64,000 nucleotides of DNA from NCBI GenBank assembly GCA_934045905.1, contig OW203767.1, positions 20,959,073 to 21,023,072 on the forward strand, in the 5' to 3' direction. Under the pieces are notes generated by a model that was not told where the DNA came from, made no database searches, and saw only the letters and a list, made by a program, of their open reading frames with translations. Source of the DNA: Leuctra nigra (Eukaryota; Arthropoda; Insecta; Plecoptera; Leuctridae). The translations under genes were made by a program, and so were the position numbers. Shown here piece after piece: positions 1 through 11,699 of the stretch; the first letter of the stretch is position 1, and every line of letters begins with the position of its first letter.

Positions 1-377
1 ATTATATTGCCCCCTCCCCCCACCCCCACCCCCCTCACAGGGGTAGTTCCCCACACCTAACATAAAACAACGTGTTTCGTTCCAAAAGTCTTAACGATGC
101 TTTTAATTGTGTGTTTATTAGTGTGCAATAATCCATATCAGTTATCATATCATTTTCCCATTAAAATCAGAAGAATTTCAGTAGAATGCATGCCACTTCG
201 GCACAGAGCTTACCTCAAATTGTCGAAATGTAATCACCCGTATAACGTAGTATGAGACTTGCAATCTGACCTAGATACTTCGTTGATGAATATATCTAGT
301 GAAATATCAGAGTTGAGAAAATATAATTTGGTAAGCAGTTTTTATTGATTCGTTTACACAAGTTGGTATTGATATTA
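1..377. other. AT-rich DNA with a C-rich start, no gene seen
   Basis: The first 36 bases are a C-rich simple tract. The remainder is AT-rich with stops in all frames, and I see no exon, promoter or clear repeat boundary. Confidence 0.5.
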
Positions 378-830
378 CTAGTAAAACGCTCTGTGTAACG
401 CGTTGATAAGCGAGCCTTCGTATTGCATTCGAATTAATATGTGGGTCAAATATGTTCATTTATACAGACCTTGAGATAATGGACTCATTCATCGAAAAAG
501 CACTGATAAAAATGTAATGTTTTGATAGGGACATTTTGACATGTTAAGCTTAAAAATGTCAGTGAAATATCACTTACTCTTGAGTTCATTACAGATTTGT
601 CAAAAAACACTTATAATGCTGGTTCCAATGCCCATGCAAATTTTGGTGATGATCGGTCAAAATATTCCATGTTTCAATTTGCACACAGAGTTTCTTTCAT
701 CCCCATTGCCAAGCTAAGTACAAACTACAAATCAAGTTTCCGATGAAACTAATAGACCGATTTTGCTGGAAATCATTAGCACTCGGCACAGGATACTAAA
801 GAATGTTTTGTGAAAAAATTGGCTTTATCC
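378..830 (-). mobile_element. Helitron-like family D, copy 1 (3' end at 378)
   Basis: Read on the minus strand it ends with a short stem (CGCTT/GAGCG around AACGCGTTA), about eight bases, then CTAG followed by T. That is the layout of a Helitron 3' end. The same end recurs near 10,544, 14,430, 23,177, 32,389, 34,213, 50,446 and 55,569. Internal phrases such as the GATCGGTC words near 650 recur in the other copies. The far boundary is diffuse. Confidence 0.5.
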
Positions 831-2486
831 GTGATTTTGTTTGAAATGTAATGCGAAAAACACAGATATAAAAAAAGATATTCGAGCCATAAGTTTCAAG
901 TGGAAGCGCTCGCTCAGCTCGCTTGAAAAACAAAATATCCTTCTAGTTACTTCATCCAATTACAAACCAATTGAACAAATGTCAATTTTCAGTGTTTTTC
1001 TAATTAATTTATCAGAGTGTAAAATGCATCCAACTGATCAGCTTGTTTCAGATGCCCTACATTTTGCATGATAAATTGCAACGATGTCGCAGTAAATAAT
1101 AGGCTGACGTCAAATTGGAATGAATTCAAATTACTTTTGATTAGAGCAACTTATCAGTGTTAGCGTAACGAACACTTAGTGACATCAAACGCAGACATAA
1201 TAACAATGAACAAGATTAAAATCGAGATATCAAAGCATTTTTCATAGAATAATTTTTAATGAAGCAAAGCTTAACGCTTCTCTAACAATCTACGTGTTTG
1301 AAAAAATTGAGTTTAGTTGTTTAATTTTAACAGATTTTTAAATTATAACCGATTTTCTGAAAATACGCTTTTGTTAAGATCCTTATCAAAAATTGCAAAC
1401 GTAATTAGTACCTTGTTAGACACATACTATATTTTGACTTTAGCATTACATTAATCTAATAATCTTTTTCGACAAGGAACAAAGAAAATCTTTTCATCAG
1501 ACGGATGGAGAGTCTTGTAGTCTGTCTTGTGAGCTAGAATTTAATCCTAAAATCTTTTCATTAGGGAAGAAACACTTCCTCGGGCTTTAGACAATAACAC
1601 ATTTCCTCGTTAAACTAATGATTGTTCAAAAACATCAAACGCAGGACATCAAAACGACGCTCTCATTAAATTTAGAGAACATCCAACGTTGTTTATTTTA
1701 ATAATATAATTGATTCTGAAAGCTTAAGAAGTTATATAAAAAAAATTATATTTATACCTCAGAGGGAGAAGATCGGCAGTATATTTCAATTGTTCTTGAG
1801 ATGAGCTCAAAAACCAGTAATTAAGCCTCCATCCGCCTTCATATTTGTAGTTGTGACTGGTTTAAGAAAAAAATTGCGTTATAACTTTTTTTTTCGACAT
1901 GAAATGTCAATTTAAAAAGTTTGATTACATCATTCCAAAATTGTGCAACACAAAATCTAGAAAATGGACTTCCGCCCTACTACCTCAGAGGTACAGACAA
2001 TGTATATAATTGGATATATTTGTAGATATCAATGAAAATGAAGTCCAAAAGTCCAAAATGTTGTGAGCCACGTAACGAAAAGGACAACTTGTTGGGACTG
2101 AAATGCTTTGTTCCAAGTAGAAAATTTGAACAAATAAAAGAAGAGAATAAACAAAAATTGTATTGCAACTGTAACTCAAAGGGCCAGTTTTCCGATACTC
2201 TGCTAAATTTATGACAGTTGATTAGGACTTTTTTGGCATGGTAACAAATAATGGCATTTCTTGAATGATAACAGAATATTGAAAGACCGGCCCATACCTA
2301 AGTGTATTTACAGTATTTTATTTGTTATAAAAATAAAAAATATGTTCTGTTTTTCCCATACGAAATTAACTACAGGTTTTAGCATTGCTGAAAAACATGG
2401 CAATTAAAATTTTAATATAAACTGTGTCACATTCAATCAACTCAAACATTGTTTTCCAAATCACTCTGAAAACTTAAAAATAAAAT
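831..2486. other. AT-rich intergenic DNA, nothing recognised
   Basis: Short open frames of 60-76 codons occur here, but they have no GC rise, splice context or recognisable protein. I see no RNA gene or repeat boundary. Confidence 0.5.
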
Positions 2487-3833
2487 CTAGTGGAGCGGTC
2501 GCTCCACCCAGCCAAGTCGTACTGTACACTCACACTCACTCAACATACCGTAAATGACTATATAATCTGAGGAGCAGACCAACCACTTTTACTGTAAGCA
2601 ACAACATAGCATTTTCGGCCTACTGGATCTCCAAATTGGAAAATCACACATTGTTGCGAAATATCTTAATTTCGAGCTATGGCCCACCCCACCCCATATA
2701 CCAAATTTGGGATCAATAGGTTATGCCATTTGCGAGCTAGAGGGCCGCGAAAACAGTGAATTTACATCACTTTCATCTTCTTCTTCTTCTTCTTCTTCTT
2801 CTTCTTTAGATGATGATGATTCAGATATCACTAAACACCGCTATCACCGCCACAGCCTAAACGGCTGAGCCGATCGATCTGAAATTTTTACCACATGTGC
2901 ACTTTTGGCGTCTGAGGTGCCTTTTTATAAAACCAACAGGAAGCCGCCATTTTGAAACCGGAAGTGACGTCATATCTCGAAAACGGATATACCGTTAGGA
3001 ATTAAACCAGCGCCAAATGATTCAGACGGTCATCTATATAGAAGATCAATAGTTAAAGTAGAGATGTACTATAACCGAAACCGGAAATGACGTCATGAAA
3101 ATGAAGAACTAGATTTTAATGACCTCTTACTACAATAACTACATATTCAGAAGGCTTATAATGATACATAACATTTATAGAAATAAATTCTAGGTGGCAG
3201 TTATTTCAGTCGCCATTTTGAAAACCGGAAGTGATTCCATATCTCGAAAACGGCTGGACTGATTGGAACGAAGCTTTCACAATTCTTCATGGAATATCAC
3301 TTTAAGCTTAGGTATATTGAGCACCAAACACAATTTTTCGTATTAACCAATTCGGAAATAGTGTATTATTTTTAAAGTATTTAGTCATTCTTGTTTCGAT
3401 ATGTGTTTACACTAAACTAAAAAAATAAGTGATATCCCCATAAAAAAAACACTCCGTGTAAAAATACCAGCCAAGTCTCTTCAACTATAAAAAAAATAGA
3501 AGAAATCTAAAAATTCAGCACTGAAAAGTAGTGATATCAAAAAATAAGCCAAGTCAAAACTTAATTTTAAAAACCAAAATATACTTGGCGCATCGTTTTT
3601 AAGGGCATTATAGGTATATTATATATATTTAGGTACATTTGACTTTTGGCATATGCTTCTATACTATTTATATACACGATGCGCCAAGTATATTTTGGTT
3701 TTTAAAATTAAGTTTTGACTTGGCTTATTTTTTGATATCACTACTTTTCAGTGCTGAATTTTTAGATTTCTTCTATTTTTTATAGTTGAAGAGACTTGGC
3801 TGGTATTTTTACACGAAGTGTTTTTTTATGGGG
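2487..3833 (-). mobile_element. Helitron-like family A, copy 1
   Basis: One end is an 8-bp-stem hairpin (GTGGAGCG/CGCTCCAC) abutting CTAG. The other end is a 398-bp palindromic segment (3436-3833). In between are repeated modules around CCGGAAGTGACGTCAT and a TTC microsatellite (about 2778-2806). The same modules occur in the same order, inverted, at 25,174-26,490, so this is one 1.35-kb unit rather than chance neighbours. There is no transposase frame, so it is non-autonomous. The hairpin plus CTAG suggests a rolling-circle element, but the expected TC start is not seen. Confidence 0.6.
3436..3833. repeat. Long palindrome within family A (copy 1)
   Basis: The two arms of roughly 160 bp begin CCCCATAAAA and contain the matching words ACCAGCCAAGTCTCTTCAAC and its complement. 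They are separated by a short AT-rich spacer near 3600-3680. The same palindrome recurs at 25,174-25,561 and, more decayed and alone, at 23,766-24,110, so it may also move independently. Confidence 0.75.
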
Positions 3834-3899
3834 TAGATACTATTATTTTACAAAGCTTTTCAAACTCTAAGACCTCAAAGAAACTATAAATCCTCCCAA

Positions 3900-4131
3900 A
3901 ATCCTCCAACACCGTCGCACTTCTCACCTGAACGAGGTCCGCATCGCGCCTGTCCCTCGCAACATATAAATATGCGCACCGCCGGCGCCGCGACGCAGAC
4001 GTCGACGCGGTCCTCTAGTCTCGGCGTCGTGTCCCGAGACGGTCAGTGTGCCGCCGACAGCGGGACTCGAGACACGGTTGTCATAGCAACGGCTTCGCAG
4101 CCTCCGACGTCGCGAATAGAAACACGTTGAG
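3900..4131 (+). promoter_or_regulatory. GC-rich promoter-like island, candidate opsin promoter and 5' exon
   Basis: In a very AT-rich region this stretch is strongly GC- and CpG-rich. It contains TATAAATA at 3965-3972, an initiator-like GTCAGTGTG at 4042-4050 and a perfect X-box, GTTGTCATAGCAAC, at 4077-4090. Possible donors follow at TTGAG|GTGAAAG (GT at 4132) and AACAG|GTAATA (GT at 4460). No other plus-strand gene begins nearby, so it probably serves the opsin gene whose first recognised coding exon is at 6084. The link is inference. TATA-to-initiator spacing is about 78 bp, too long for a classical pair, so they may not be used together. Confidence 0.45.
4077..4090 (+). promoter_or_regulatory. 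X-box, candidate RFX-factor site
   Basis: GTTGTCATAGCAAC fits the RFX/DAF-19 X-box pattern RYYNYYATRRNRAC at every position. X-boxes close to transcription starts mark ciliary genes in nematodes and flies. Here the site lies in the promoter-like island 2 kb upstream of a ciliary-type opsin exon. Binding is inferred only. Confidence 0.5.
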
Positions 4132-4459
4132 GTGAAAGAAATTCTAATCGAGCGCGAAGTGGAAATGAGAAATTTGCTCAGTGAATAAGATAATTGGATT
4201 TACTGAATTTCCTTCAAGTCGAAAGTAATATATTTTATTGAATTAATTCTATTTTACGTTTAAACTAATGTGCCTATTTGTTAGCGATTATAATGTAAAA
4301 TGCATCATTGTATTACTTTATAGTCGGGAAAGTTGTTGAATAGTGGAAGTCGTCATTTTATTACGATGTAAAATTAGTATAAAATTACGGAGATGTTAAT
4401 GTTCCAATAAATTCGACGAAAATTGCCGGAAGACAGGATTTATCTTAATTGTAGAACAG

Positions 4460-5787
4460 GTAATATTCCCAAACATTATTTTCTCGTAATCGGTGAAAAG
4501 TAGAGTATTAGTTCTTATGGAATATTGCGATTTATCGATTTTTTCAAAATGATCAATTTGTTTTTGGAGGACTTTATAATGGAGGAGTGGTACAGATGTA
4601 TGAAATTATATCAGACACATTAAAATACATTATTATTAATTGATTTTTGAGTAACCACAGTAAATTATATCGTATCCTTTTTTCCTATCAGAAAACTCTA
4701 TCACAATAGAAATTATGATTTTGTAATGAAACAAAAAATATCAGTCCTTATTTCTTTGATATGGACAAAATGTAATCAAAATTAATCTTTGTTCAAGCAA
4801 AATTCAAATTATTTAAAACAGTTGCTTGAAAGTAGGTTAGTAAGTCTAACTTACCAGACTTAAATATCTTTAAAATCCACCTCACATTTGAGTTAAAGAG
4901 ACTTATCTACGTCGACAATATATCACCTCTTTCTCTTGCATCTGAGAACTCCTCTTAGGTCACTCTAATAAATTCTCCTGTAGGATGCCGCGCTAATAGG
5001 AGCAAAATGAAGCTGCATTCAAAAGATCATGGCATTAATATCTTGCTGTAGAGATGAGAGGTAACGAAAAGGCAGTCTTATTTATGTATTATATTCAAGA
5101 TAAAATTAATTACATCATAAAATTGTTCAATTAAAGGTGTTAAATACTTTGCTATTCGCCGATGCAAGAGCAGTGCTGCTTTAACTCCCATTACCCATTT
5201 CAAGATTCCACGAATCTGATTGTTTGAAAGCACTGATGCGCAATGAGAGGAGTGAAATAGATGCTGCATTCCGAACAATTCATCTCCTATCACTGCTCAT
5301 CTCTATAATGCACGTGCATCTAAATTAGAAGGTAAAATAAAAGATACCTCTTTGTAAAGATTAAAGAGAGGGGATAGCAAATGTTTCCATCCTACTTCAA
5401 ACTGTCAGCTACAGCAGCAAGAGTTAATATCTCGTTTTATAAATGTTGCATACACAAATGCATTCATTTGTTGGATATAAATGACAAAGACTTATATCAT
5501 CTCTTTCCATTTCAAGGAGTATGATGCGAACTATTAATGAAACAACGTTTACAGTTCAGAGAATATAAAATCATACAAACACGTATTTATACCTATGAAA
5601 GACGTACGTGTGTGAGTGTAGCAGAAAGTTAATATAAACAAATATTTAATATGATAGAGCTTTACCGTGCCTAAAGTTAAAGCAGTTTTAAGTTCGGCTA
5701 TAATTTTGTAAGTAACGATTGTATACGTCAATGCACAGAGATTTAAAATTATATAATGGAGTAGTTTGTGCGTACAATTAAATCGCA
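4460..5787. other. AT-rich DNA between candidate promoter and tandem array
   Basis: If the island upstream is the opsin promoter, this is the first intron. I see no exon-like GC rise, no recognisable repeat ends and no RNA gene. Confidence 0.4.
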
Positions 5788-6050
5788 ACACGAAATTAAA
5801 TATGAACACGATTGTGCGTGCAATTAAATACTGAACACGATTGTGCGTGAAATTAAATATAAGTACATGATTGTGCGTGAAATTAAATAATAAGACGATT
5901 TTGCGTAAACTTAAATATGAACACGATTGTGCGTGAAACTAAATATAAACACGATTGTGCGTGAAATAAAATAATAACACGATTTTGCGTAAACTTAAAT
6001 ATGAACACGATTGTGCGTTAAATTAAATATGAACACGATTGTGCGTGAAC
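5788..6050 (+). repeat. 28-bp tandem array abutting the opsin exon
   Basis: About nine imperfect units of roughly 28 bp share the core AACACGATTGTGCGTGAAAT and a run of AAATTAAATA. Variants (GATTTTGCGTAAAC) alternate with the main type, giving a weak two-unit period near the end. The last unit stops about 34 bp before the opsin ATG. Confidence 0.85.
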
Positions 6051-6083
6051 ATTCCATGTAGGTTCTCGAGTAAAGGCACCGCT

Positions 6084-6254
6084 ATGGAACCGGGCAGCGT
6101 CAGGGGCAACCTAAGTGACCTCAACATCTATTCTGACGGCGATCTGATGCCCAAGTGGGGCTACGTTGCAGCATCCGTCACCCTCTCCTTCATCGGCATC
6201 GTCGGATTCTCCTGCAACCTCTGTGTCATCGTCATCATGTGCAAGGACAAGCAG
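6084..6254 (+). CDS. Ciliary opsin (pteropsin type), N-terminal exon with TM1
   Basis: This exon encodes residues 1-57 of a seven-transmembrane photoreceptor. The ATG at 6084 is chosen because it opens a GC-rich stretch and gives a plausible opsin N-terminus: an N-glycosylation site (Asn9-Leu-Ser11), then a hydrophobic TM1 (about residues 25-52) carrying the class A Asn1.50 at residue 45 in GFSCN. It ends KDKQ at a CAG|GTAGGG donor, phase 0. The matching exon begins LWTP at 60,671, also phase 0. Together they fit the arthropod c-opsin (pteropsin) family of bees, beetles and mosquitoes. An in-frame ATG at 6039 inside the tandem array is possible but less likely. A 5' UTR exon upstream is possible (see 3900-4131). 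Confidence 0.8.
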
Positions 6255-6797
6255 GTAGGGACACGATTACTTTGTACATCCGTGGATATAGAAAATAGTA
6301 TCCTGCCTCAACCATGTATGACTTAAATGGAGCATTAATTTCTTTTTCTTCGACTCTTTCTGCTCGAAAGTTTATCTTTACTCACAGTTCGTTTCAGTTT
6401 CAAGTTGTGATTGCACGAGACGTTTATTAGAGATAAAGCATTAACAGTTCTTTTTCAAATAAAGCCACTATTAGCTATCACAAGGTAATTCTATGATAAC
6501 TTGAGATTTTCGAAATTGAGAATGTCGTAGTGTCATTAAATTGGAACATTATTACCGTTCCAGATATTTTTCAATTAAGATTTAATTTCTTCATGTTTTT
6601 ATTCCATTGAAACACATATTATGATGTATTCTTCGTCGTGCAACCACGCGAACGATTTTGCCGCGATTTGCAGGCACATTTTTGGATACGATTGAAGACA
6701 AAATGGGTCGACGAAATGAATTGAAATTTTAACCATGATTAGATGAAAGACAAACTTAGGGTTATCCCTTTGTATATTTTTAGTTTTTCGCTTCGTT
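6255..6797. other. Intron DNA and left part of an interrupted TTAA element
   Basis: No gene is visible. From about 6640 the sequence (CGATTTTGCCGCGATTTGCAG onward) matches, in reverse, the right part of the TTAA-flanked element at 20,223-20,745. The terminal bases are degraded here. Confidence 0.5.
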
Positions 6798-8010
6798 AAT
6801 TTTTTTTTTTTTTATTGCACACAATTATACACAATACAATAAATACACAAATCTACAAACTATCCCACATAGCCAAAAGGCTAGTCTGTGGGAGACAAAA
6901 TAATGTAAATAAACAATAAGCATACAGAAACAATAAAAATGACCAAGTGCGTAAACAATAAAGTAACATCAGATTTAACAGCCTAGTAGAAATAAGGAAG
7001 TAATACATATTGAAACAATCCATATTCAAAAATTAGTCATCATTAGGTAACTGGATCAATACCCGTTCAACCAAAAACATTCCTAGTAAATAACCACATC
7101 TTAATTTCTTTTTTTATACAATTGTAGGTATCGAAATTTCTTAAATTTTGAGGTAAATTATTAAAAATTGTGGGTACTTCATAATTAAGCTGTCTTTGTC
7201 CATACTTATTAATACATTTAGGTATTCTAAATTTTCCTTGCGATTTAGCCCGTATTTGTACTTCACAGTCATATAGAATTTTGAACTCTGAGCTAAAATA
7301 TTGTTTAAGAATTAATTTATATTCAAAAAGATCTGAAATATCTAATAATTGTAAATACGAAAAATACATACTCTTCGATAAATTTTTATTCTGTATAGTA
7401 GCTGGAGATATAATAATTTTCAAAATCTTGCACTGCAACTGATATATTTTATTCAGGTGCACAGCAGATGCATTTCCCCATGCTAAAATTCCGTAAGCTA
7501 AAATAGACTCGACCAACGCTGAATATAGTAATTTCATGAGACTCATCGGTAAAAAAGAACATAAATTATAAAAATTATAACTGCATAAGCGCAATCTGTT
7601 ACATAAATTATTAATGTGATCACTCCAAGAGAAATGCCTATCAATAATTAATCCTAGATACACATGTGAGTTCACTACCTGAATTTTGGTTGAACACGTA
7701 TTACACATCCCATTACCCAATGAATGCAAACACTGTACACTGTGGCATAAAATATCTACTGTTAAATTCTTATTAATGTTATAAGGAGAACAGATATGAA
7801 TAATTTTGGTTTTATCAGCATTAATTACTAATCCATTATCATGTGTCCAACGTAGCAAAGTATTAAAATTATTTTGAAGTTCTATCTGTGCTTCATCCAA
7901 ATTCCTATTTGCGGCTAATATTACAGTATCATCAGCATACATGTACACTTTACCTTTATGAAATAAATTGAAAACATGGTTAACATAAATAATATACAAT
8001 AGTAATAACT
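6798..8010 (-). mobile_element. 5'-truncated LINE (non-LTR retrotransposon)
   Basis: A minus-strand element ends in a poly-A tail (poly-T at about 6799-6815 on the plus strand). It starts abruptly just upstream of the reverse transcriptase YADD box, which is typical of incomplete target-primed reverse transcription. It lies inside the TTAA-flanked MITE, so it is the younger insertion. I could not define a target-site duplication with confidence. Confidence 0.8.
7067..7999 (-). pseudogene. LINE reverse transcriptase, C-terminal fragment
   Basis: An open frame of 310 codons preserves the back half of a non-LTR reverse transcriptase. It has the catalytic YADD motif near residue 21 (YMYADDTVIL), the downstream WTHDNGLVINADKTK region, the YLGLIID block and the thumb/C-terminal region (ALVESILAYGILAWG). 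The fingers and the FDxx and PQGxxLGP motifs are missing because the copy is 5' truncated, so it cannot make active enzyme. The frame is still intact, which points to recent insertion. The clade is not certain; it looks like the CR1/L2/Jockey side of the tree. Confidence 0.85.
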
Positions 8011-8366
8011 ATATGAATATTCGTGAAATTTTTTGTATTTTTTTGTCTCATAGGGTGGCGTATGAAATTTTATTAAAAAAATGTGTTCAGGGATAGCCCT
8101 AAGTTTGTCTTTTATCTAATTATGATTAAAATTTGAGAGGAATTGGTTGACGGGTATGGTCTCCATCGTATAGGAAATGTCATAGTTTTGAGCGGTTTTG
8201 TTGAATAACCGGTGCCTAATTAACAAGGCACACAGGAAAAATTAAAGAGTGCAACTAATATACAATCAGACTGATCATGTAAACATCCTATCAAAGTTAC
8301 ACCCACTTATGAAACAATTTGGCTCTTATAATTTTCTAAAACGGCCGAGCGCTAGTATCACCTTAA

Positions 8367-10104
8367 ACTTATCTGCTCAGTACATGAATTCATATCAAGT
8401 GAAACTAAGAAAAAGAACTACAGTACTGAGATTCAAACAGTACTCTCAGAGGAAATCAAGTAAGATTTGAGTTTGTGTAATTTCATGAATATCATATAAT
8501 ATAACATATTGGTGTGCAGATTGTGATGTGAGAATGTTGTGAAAAAGTTTGAAATATAACACTGCGAAATCCTCCCCCTCCAGCCACTTTCAAATAACCT
8601 ACACACACACTCCACCCACCAACCTCAGAATATTATTTTATCTCCATTGCAATTGCCTTGGGTGTGGAAAATGTCAAGCGGCAATAATCCGCAAAAAAAA
8701 CTTTGAAATCCCATATCTGCCACCATTTGTAAAATTAATTGAAATCAAGATTATCGTATTTTCCTTCCACTGACTGACACCATCTTGTCATCTTGGTTCC
8801 TTCATTGATTGAAACATGATTGGAAATGTGAAAAAAAATCCAGTTTGAATCAAGCGTTTCCCAACTATTTTAATAGAATTGCAATATATTATAAATTATA
8901 TTTATGACTTGCAAATGGCAGCTGCTGAACTGTAATTAAATTGTTGTAACTCAATTGTTGTAATTAAATTGGTGTAACTCAATTGCGTTACCGTTGTTAA
9001 CATCGAGAGACCACTTATATTTAATTAACTTTATTGTATCATTGAAATCAGAGTGTAAAGTATTCCATTATCATTTCATTTACATGATTATCAATAGGTA
9101 GGTATTATTTTCATTAAACGCAATAACGTAGGATAAATGTAAAAGTGACAAAAAGCAAACAAAGCCTGGATGCTCATGTGTGACACTCAAACAGAAAGGT
9201 TCGTCGTACCTAAAGTTTCATGAAACAATAGTTAGTAAACAACAGAATTTTGATACAAATATTTCAAGGAACGTTTCCTGTCCGTCTCATTATTTTATTC
9301 TTCCATTTGCACGAATGCTTTTAGTGTTAATCACAAAACTCTCATTCCAACAATGTAATTCCTCATAAGAATTTTAACAGACTCTCGTATAATTTCGTGA
9401 CGTTATGACAGATTTCATCTCAAAACATAATCTCTTTCGTTACTGAAAGTTGAAACTTTACACGTTTAAAATGACGACAGGAATAATAACACTCCAAACA
9501 CTTTGTAAGCCGTTACGATATCAAGTAGAGTTTTCACTCTGTTAATTTGATACCTCAGAGAAAATGTCACCTTTGCCGTGTGTTTCCAGAAGATCAAAGA
9601 CAAATTTGGTGCCTTGAAGCAAAAATTCGTCTTCATCAAAATAATAATTTTGTAGTTCAATATGTAATTTACTAAATATATATTGTTTGATGTTTCCACT
9701 TCTTCATCGTGCAATACAACGTACATACTAATATAATGTACAAAATAAATGTATTCCTAAAAATTTATAATAATTTTTTTCGTACGGCTTAAAGGCGACA
9801 CTAATGTTATATTAAATGCACTTGATTTACCTCTAAATCAAATCGTAATGTCAACAAACATCGAGAGACACTCGGTTTTATATTGCAAACTCAACTAATG
9901 AAAATACTGCATTGAACCAATGTAAACATTTGATTTCCTGATACGGGAGCTCTCATCGCTAACTGCAGTTGAAATAACAGTTGCATTCTGTTTTATGCAC
10001 TTATTTACTCGGTGTACTCAACTTATGGAACTAGCTTCATCTCCACTTTGAGTATTTTTAAAATATCATAGAATATGCAGTGGTAATTTATTTGATCATT
10101 AAGC
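8367..10104. other. Intron DNA, no gene recognised
   Basis: AT-rich throughout. A small imperfect tandem repeat of AATTGTTGTAACTC-like words lies near 8938-8988. Short open frames have no recognisable content. Confidence 0.5.
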
Positions 10105-10544
10105 GAACGTCACTACGGTACTCTCACCCTCTCCCTCTTTTTTTAGGCAATACCCAGAACAAACCATTGAGCCAATCGATCTGAGACTGTGTACACACAT
10201 TAGTATCATAAAGCGGTCTTGTTACATAGTTTTTATACGATATGAATTGATGGGTTGAAAGTTGATAAATGGAACTGTTTGACGGATCAACTTTACACTT
10301 CGTATGGTCATGGGACCAAAGTTTTATATGTTTTGACAATTTTCAGAAAAATCTGCCGAGAACTTCAGAGATATTGACATTTAACGGATATTTAATGTTT
10401 GTTAAATTCGAAGACAAATTTGGATTTGATTGCCCTCCTCTATATTTACAATGTCTATTATAGCGCAGCAACTTTCACACACATATTAACTTGCATGCTG
10501 TACGAATGCTCGCTTATCAACGCGTAACACAGAGAGTTTCCTAG
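10105..10544 (+). mobile_element. Helitron-like family D, copy 2
   Basis: It begins with the family's AAGCGAACGTCACTACGG-type start. It contains the module with CCAATCGATCTGAGA and ends with the short stem and CTAG (10541-10544) followed by T. About 440 bp and internally deleted compared with the copies at 14,430 and 22,539. Confidence 0.6.
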
Positions 10545-10857
10545 TACAGTTGAATGGACCATAATATTCAAAGATCTCTACAAAAGGTCATACAACATCA
10601 ATTACATCAACGACTAGCGGCTAACCTATTTGAACGTTATCATTACATTATCTGATTAGAGTCCAGAGACAAAATGATCAGAGTCACTGCACCATTCATC
10701 AACATGCAGCCATTCATCCTTTTCATTGGCCAGAGACTTCATGAGATAATTATCTAATTAGCTGAGCTGCGTAACATTGGTCACTGGACTGAAGACTTGG
10801 GTCAGAGTTCAATGCAGTGATTTTAGTTATTAATTGAATACAAGAGTAGAGGATGTT

Positions 10858-11142
10858 TTTTTTGTCTAGGGCTTAACGTCGCACTGTTCTGCAGCGAGGC
10901 TAATGGCGATGGACGAATGATTATGATGATGATTGGGAGATGATGGTGAAGAGTAGGTAAGGATGGAAGGTGGGAAGGAGACGGTCGTGCCTTTTAGTAG
11001 GGTACCTTCCCAGCATTTGCCTGTCGACTGAGGGAATACCACAAAAAAACCCAGTCAGGAAGGACGGCCGCGGGACTCGAACCCGGGCCTCCGGAATACA
11101 AGTTCAGAGCGTTAACCACTCAGCCAACCTGTTCCGTCAAAT
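10858..11142 (-). mobile_element. tRNA-derived SINE, copy 1
   Basis: Read on the minus strand it opens with a tRNA-like head: A-box TGGCTGAGTGG and B-box GGTTCGAGTCC, between about 11,065 and 11,140. The body that follows contains the family words CCTTCCCACCTTCCATC, the CATCATCAT stretch and GCAGAACAGTGCGACGTTAA. Other copies lie near 40,415, 44,128, 44,635, 48,828 and 56,755. Confidence 0.7.
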
Positions 11143-11231
11143 AGTAGAGGATGTTCATTGACATGTACTGAGATAGTTTAAGAGTTTATCAGGAATCACG
11201 GGTGGCTCGTGTAGGGTCGTGGAAAAATGTG

Positions 11232-11337
11232 TCGATCATCCCTACGCTTATACAATCCCGCCATACAACGGAGCGCTGGTATACCACTGTACGATCTTCG
11301 TTGTATGGCGGGAGGGTATAAGCGTAGGGATGATCGA
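11232..11337. repeat. Near-perfect 106-bp hairpin
   Basis: Arms of about 38 bp match except for an AA/CC difference (CGCTTATACAATCCCGCC versus CGCTTATACCCTCCCGCC). They enclose a loop of about 28 bases. This is candidate small-RNA precursor geometry, or a very short foldback element. Confidence 0.8.
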
Positions 11338-11699
11338 GATATTATTCCAAAGCTGTACTGCGATTGAATTGTCAGATAATGGGATTGTATCTATGTTCAA
11401 CTCACGTACTGGTTTGATATTGGTAAATGTGGTCGAATGATGACACCGTGAAAATAGGACACGGGAATAATGCATTGCTACGTTAGTAATTTGCAAAATT
11501 ACAGCAACATTTTTTCTGGATCGTAAAACAATAGTTCTGGAATGGCTACTGTAGGAATAATTCTGGTTGGGGCAACCAGAAAAAATGTTGATGTCGTGAT
11601 ATAAGCAAGACATAACTATGCAGCAGCAATCCATTTTTAATTTTTCATGATTTTTGGTAATATGATAATTGATTATAAACAATACATATAGACTATGCA

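Larger units (their letters stand above)
6640..8362 (-). mobile_element. TTAA-flanked MITE, copy 1, split by a LINE
   Basis: The right end GCGCTAGTATCACC is followed by TTAA at 8363-8366. Internal words (CTAAGTTTGTC, CCGGTGCCTAATTAA, ATCAGACTGATCATG, TTATGAAACAATTT) match the copy at 20,223-20,745 in inverted orientation. The LINE at 6798-8010 sits between the two halves of an internal inverted repeat (AGGGTTATCCC ... GGGATAGCCCT). TTAA targets suggest a piggyBac-like mobiliser. Confidence 0.6.
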
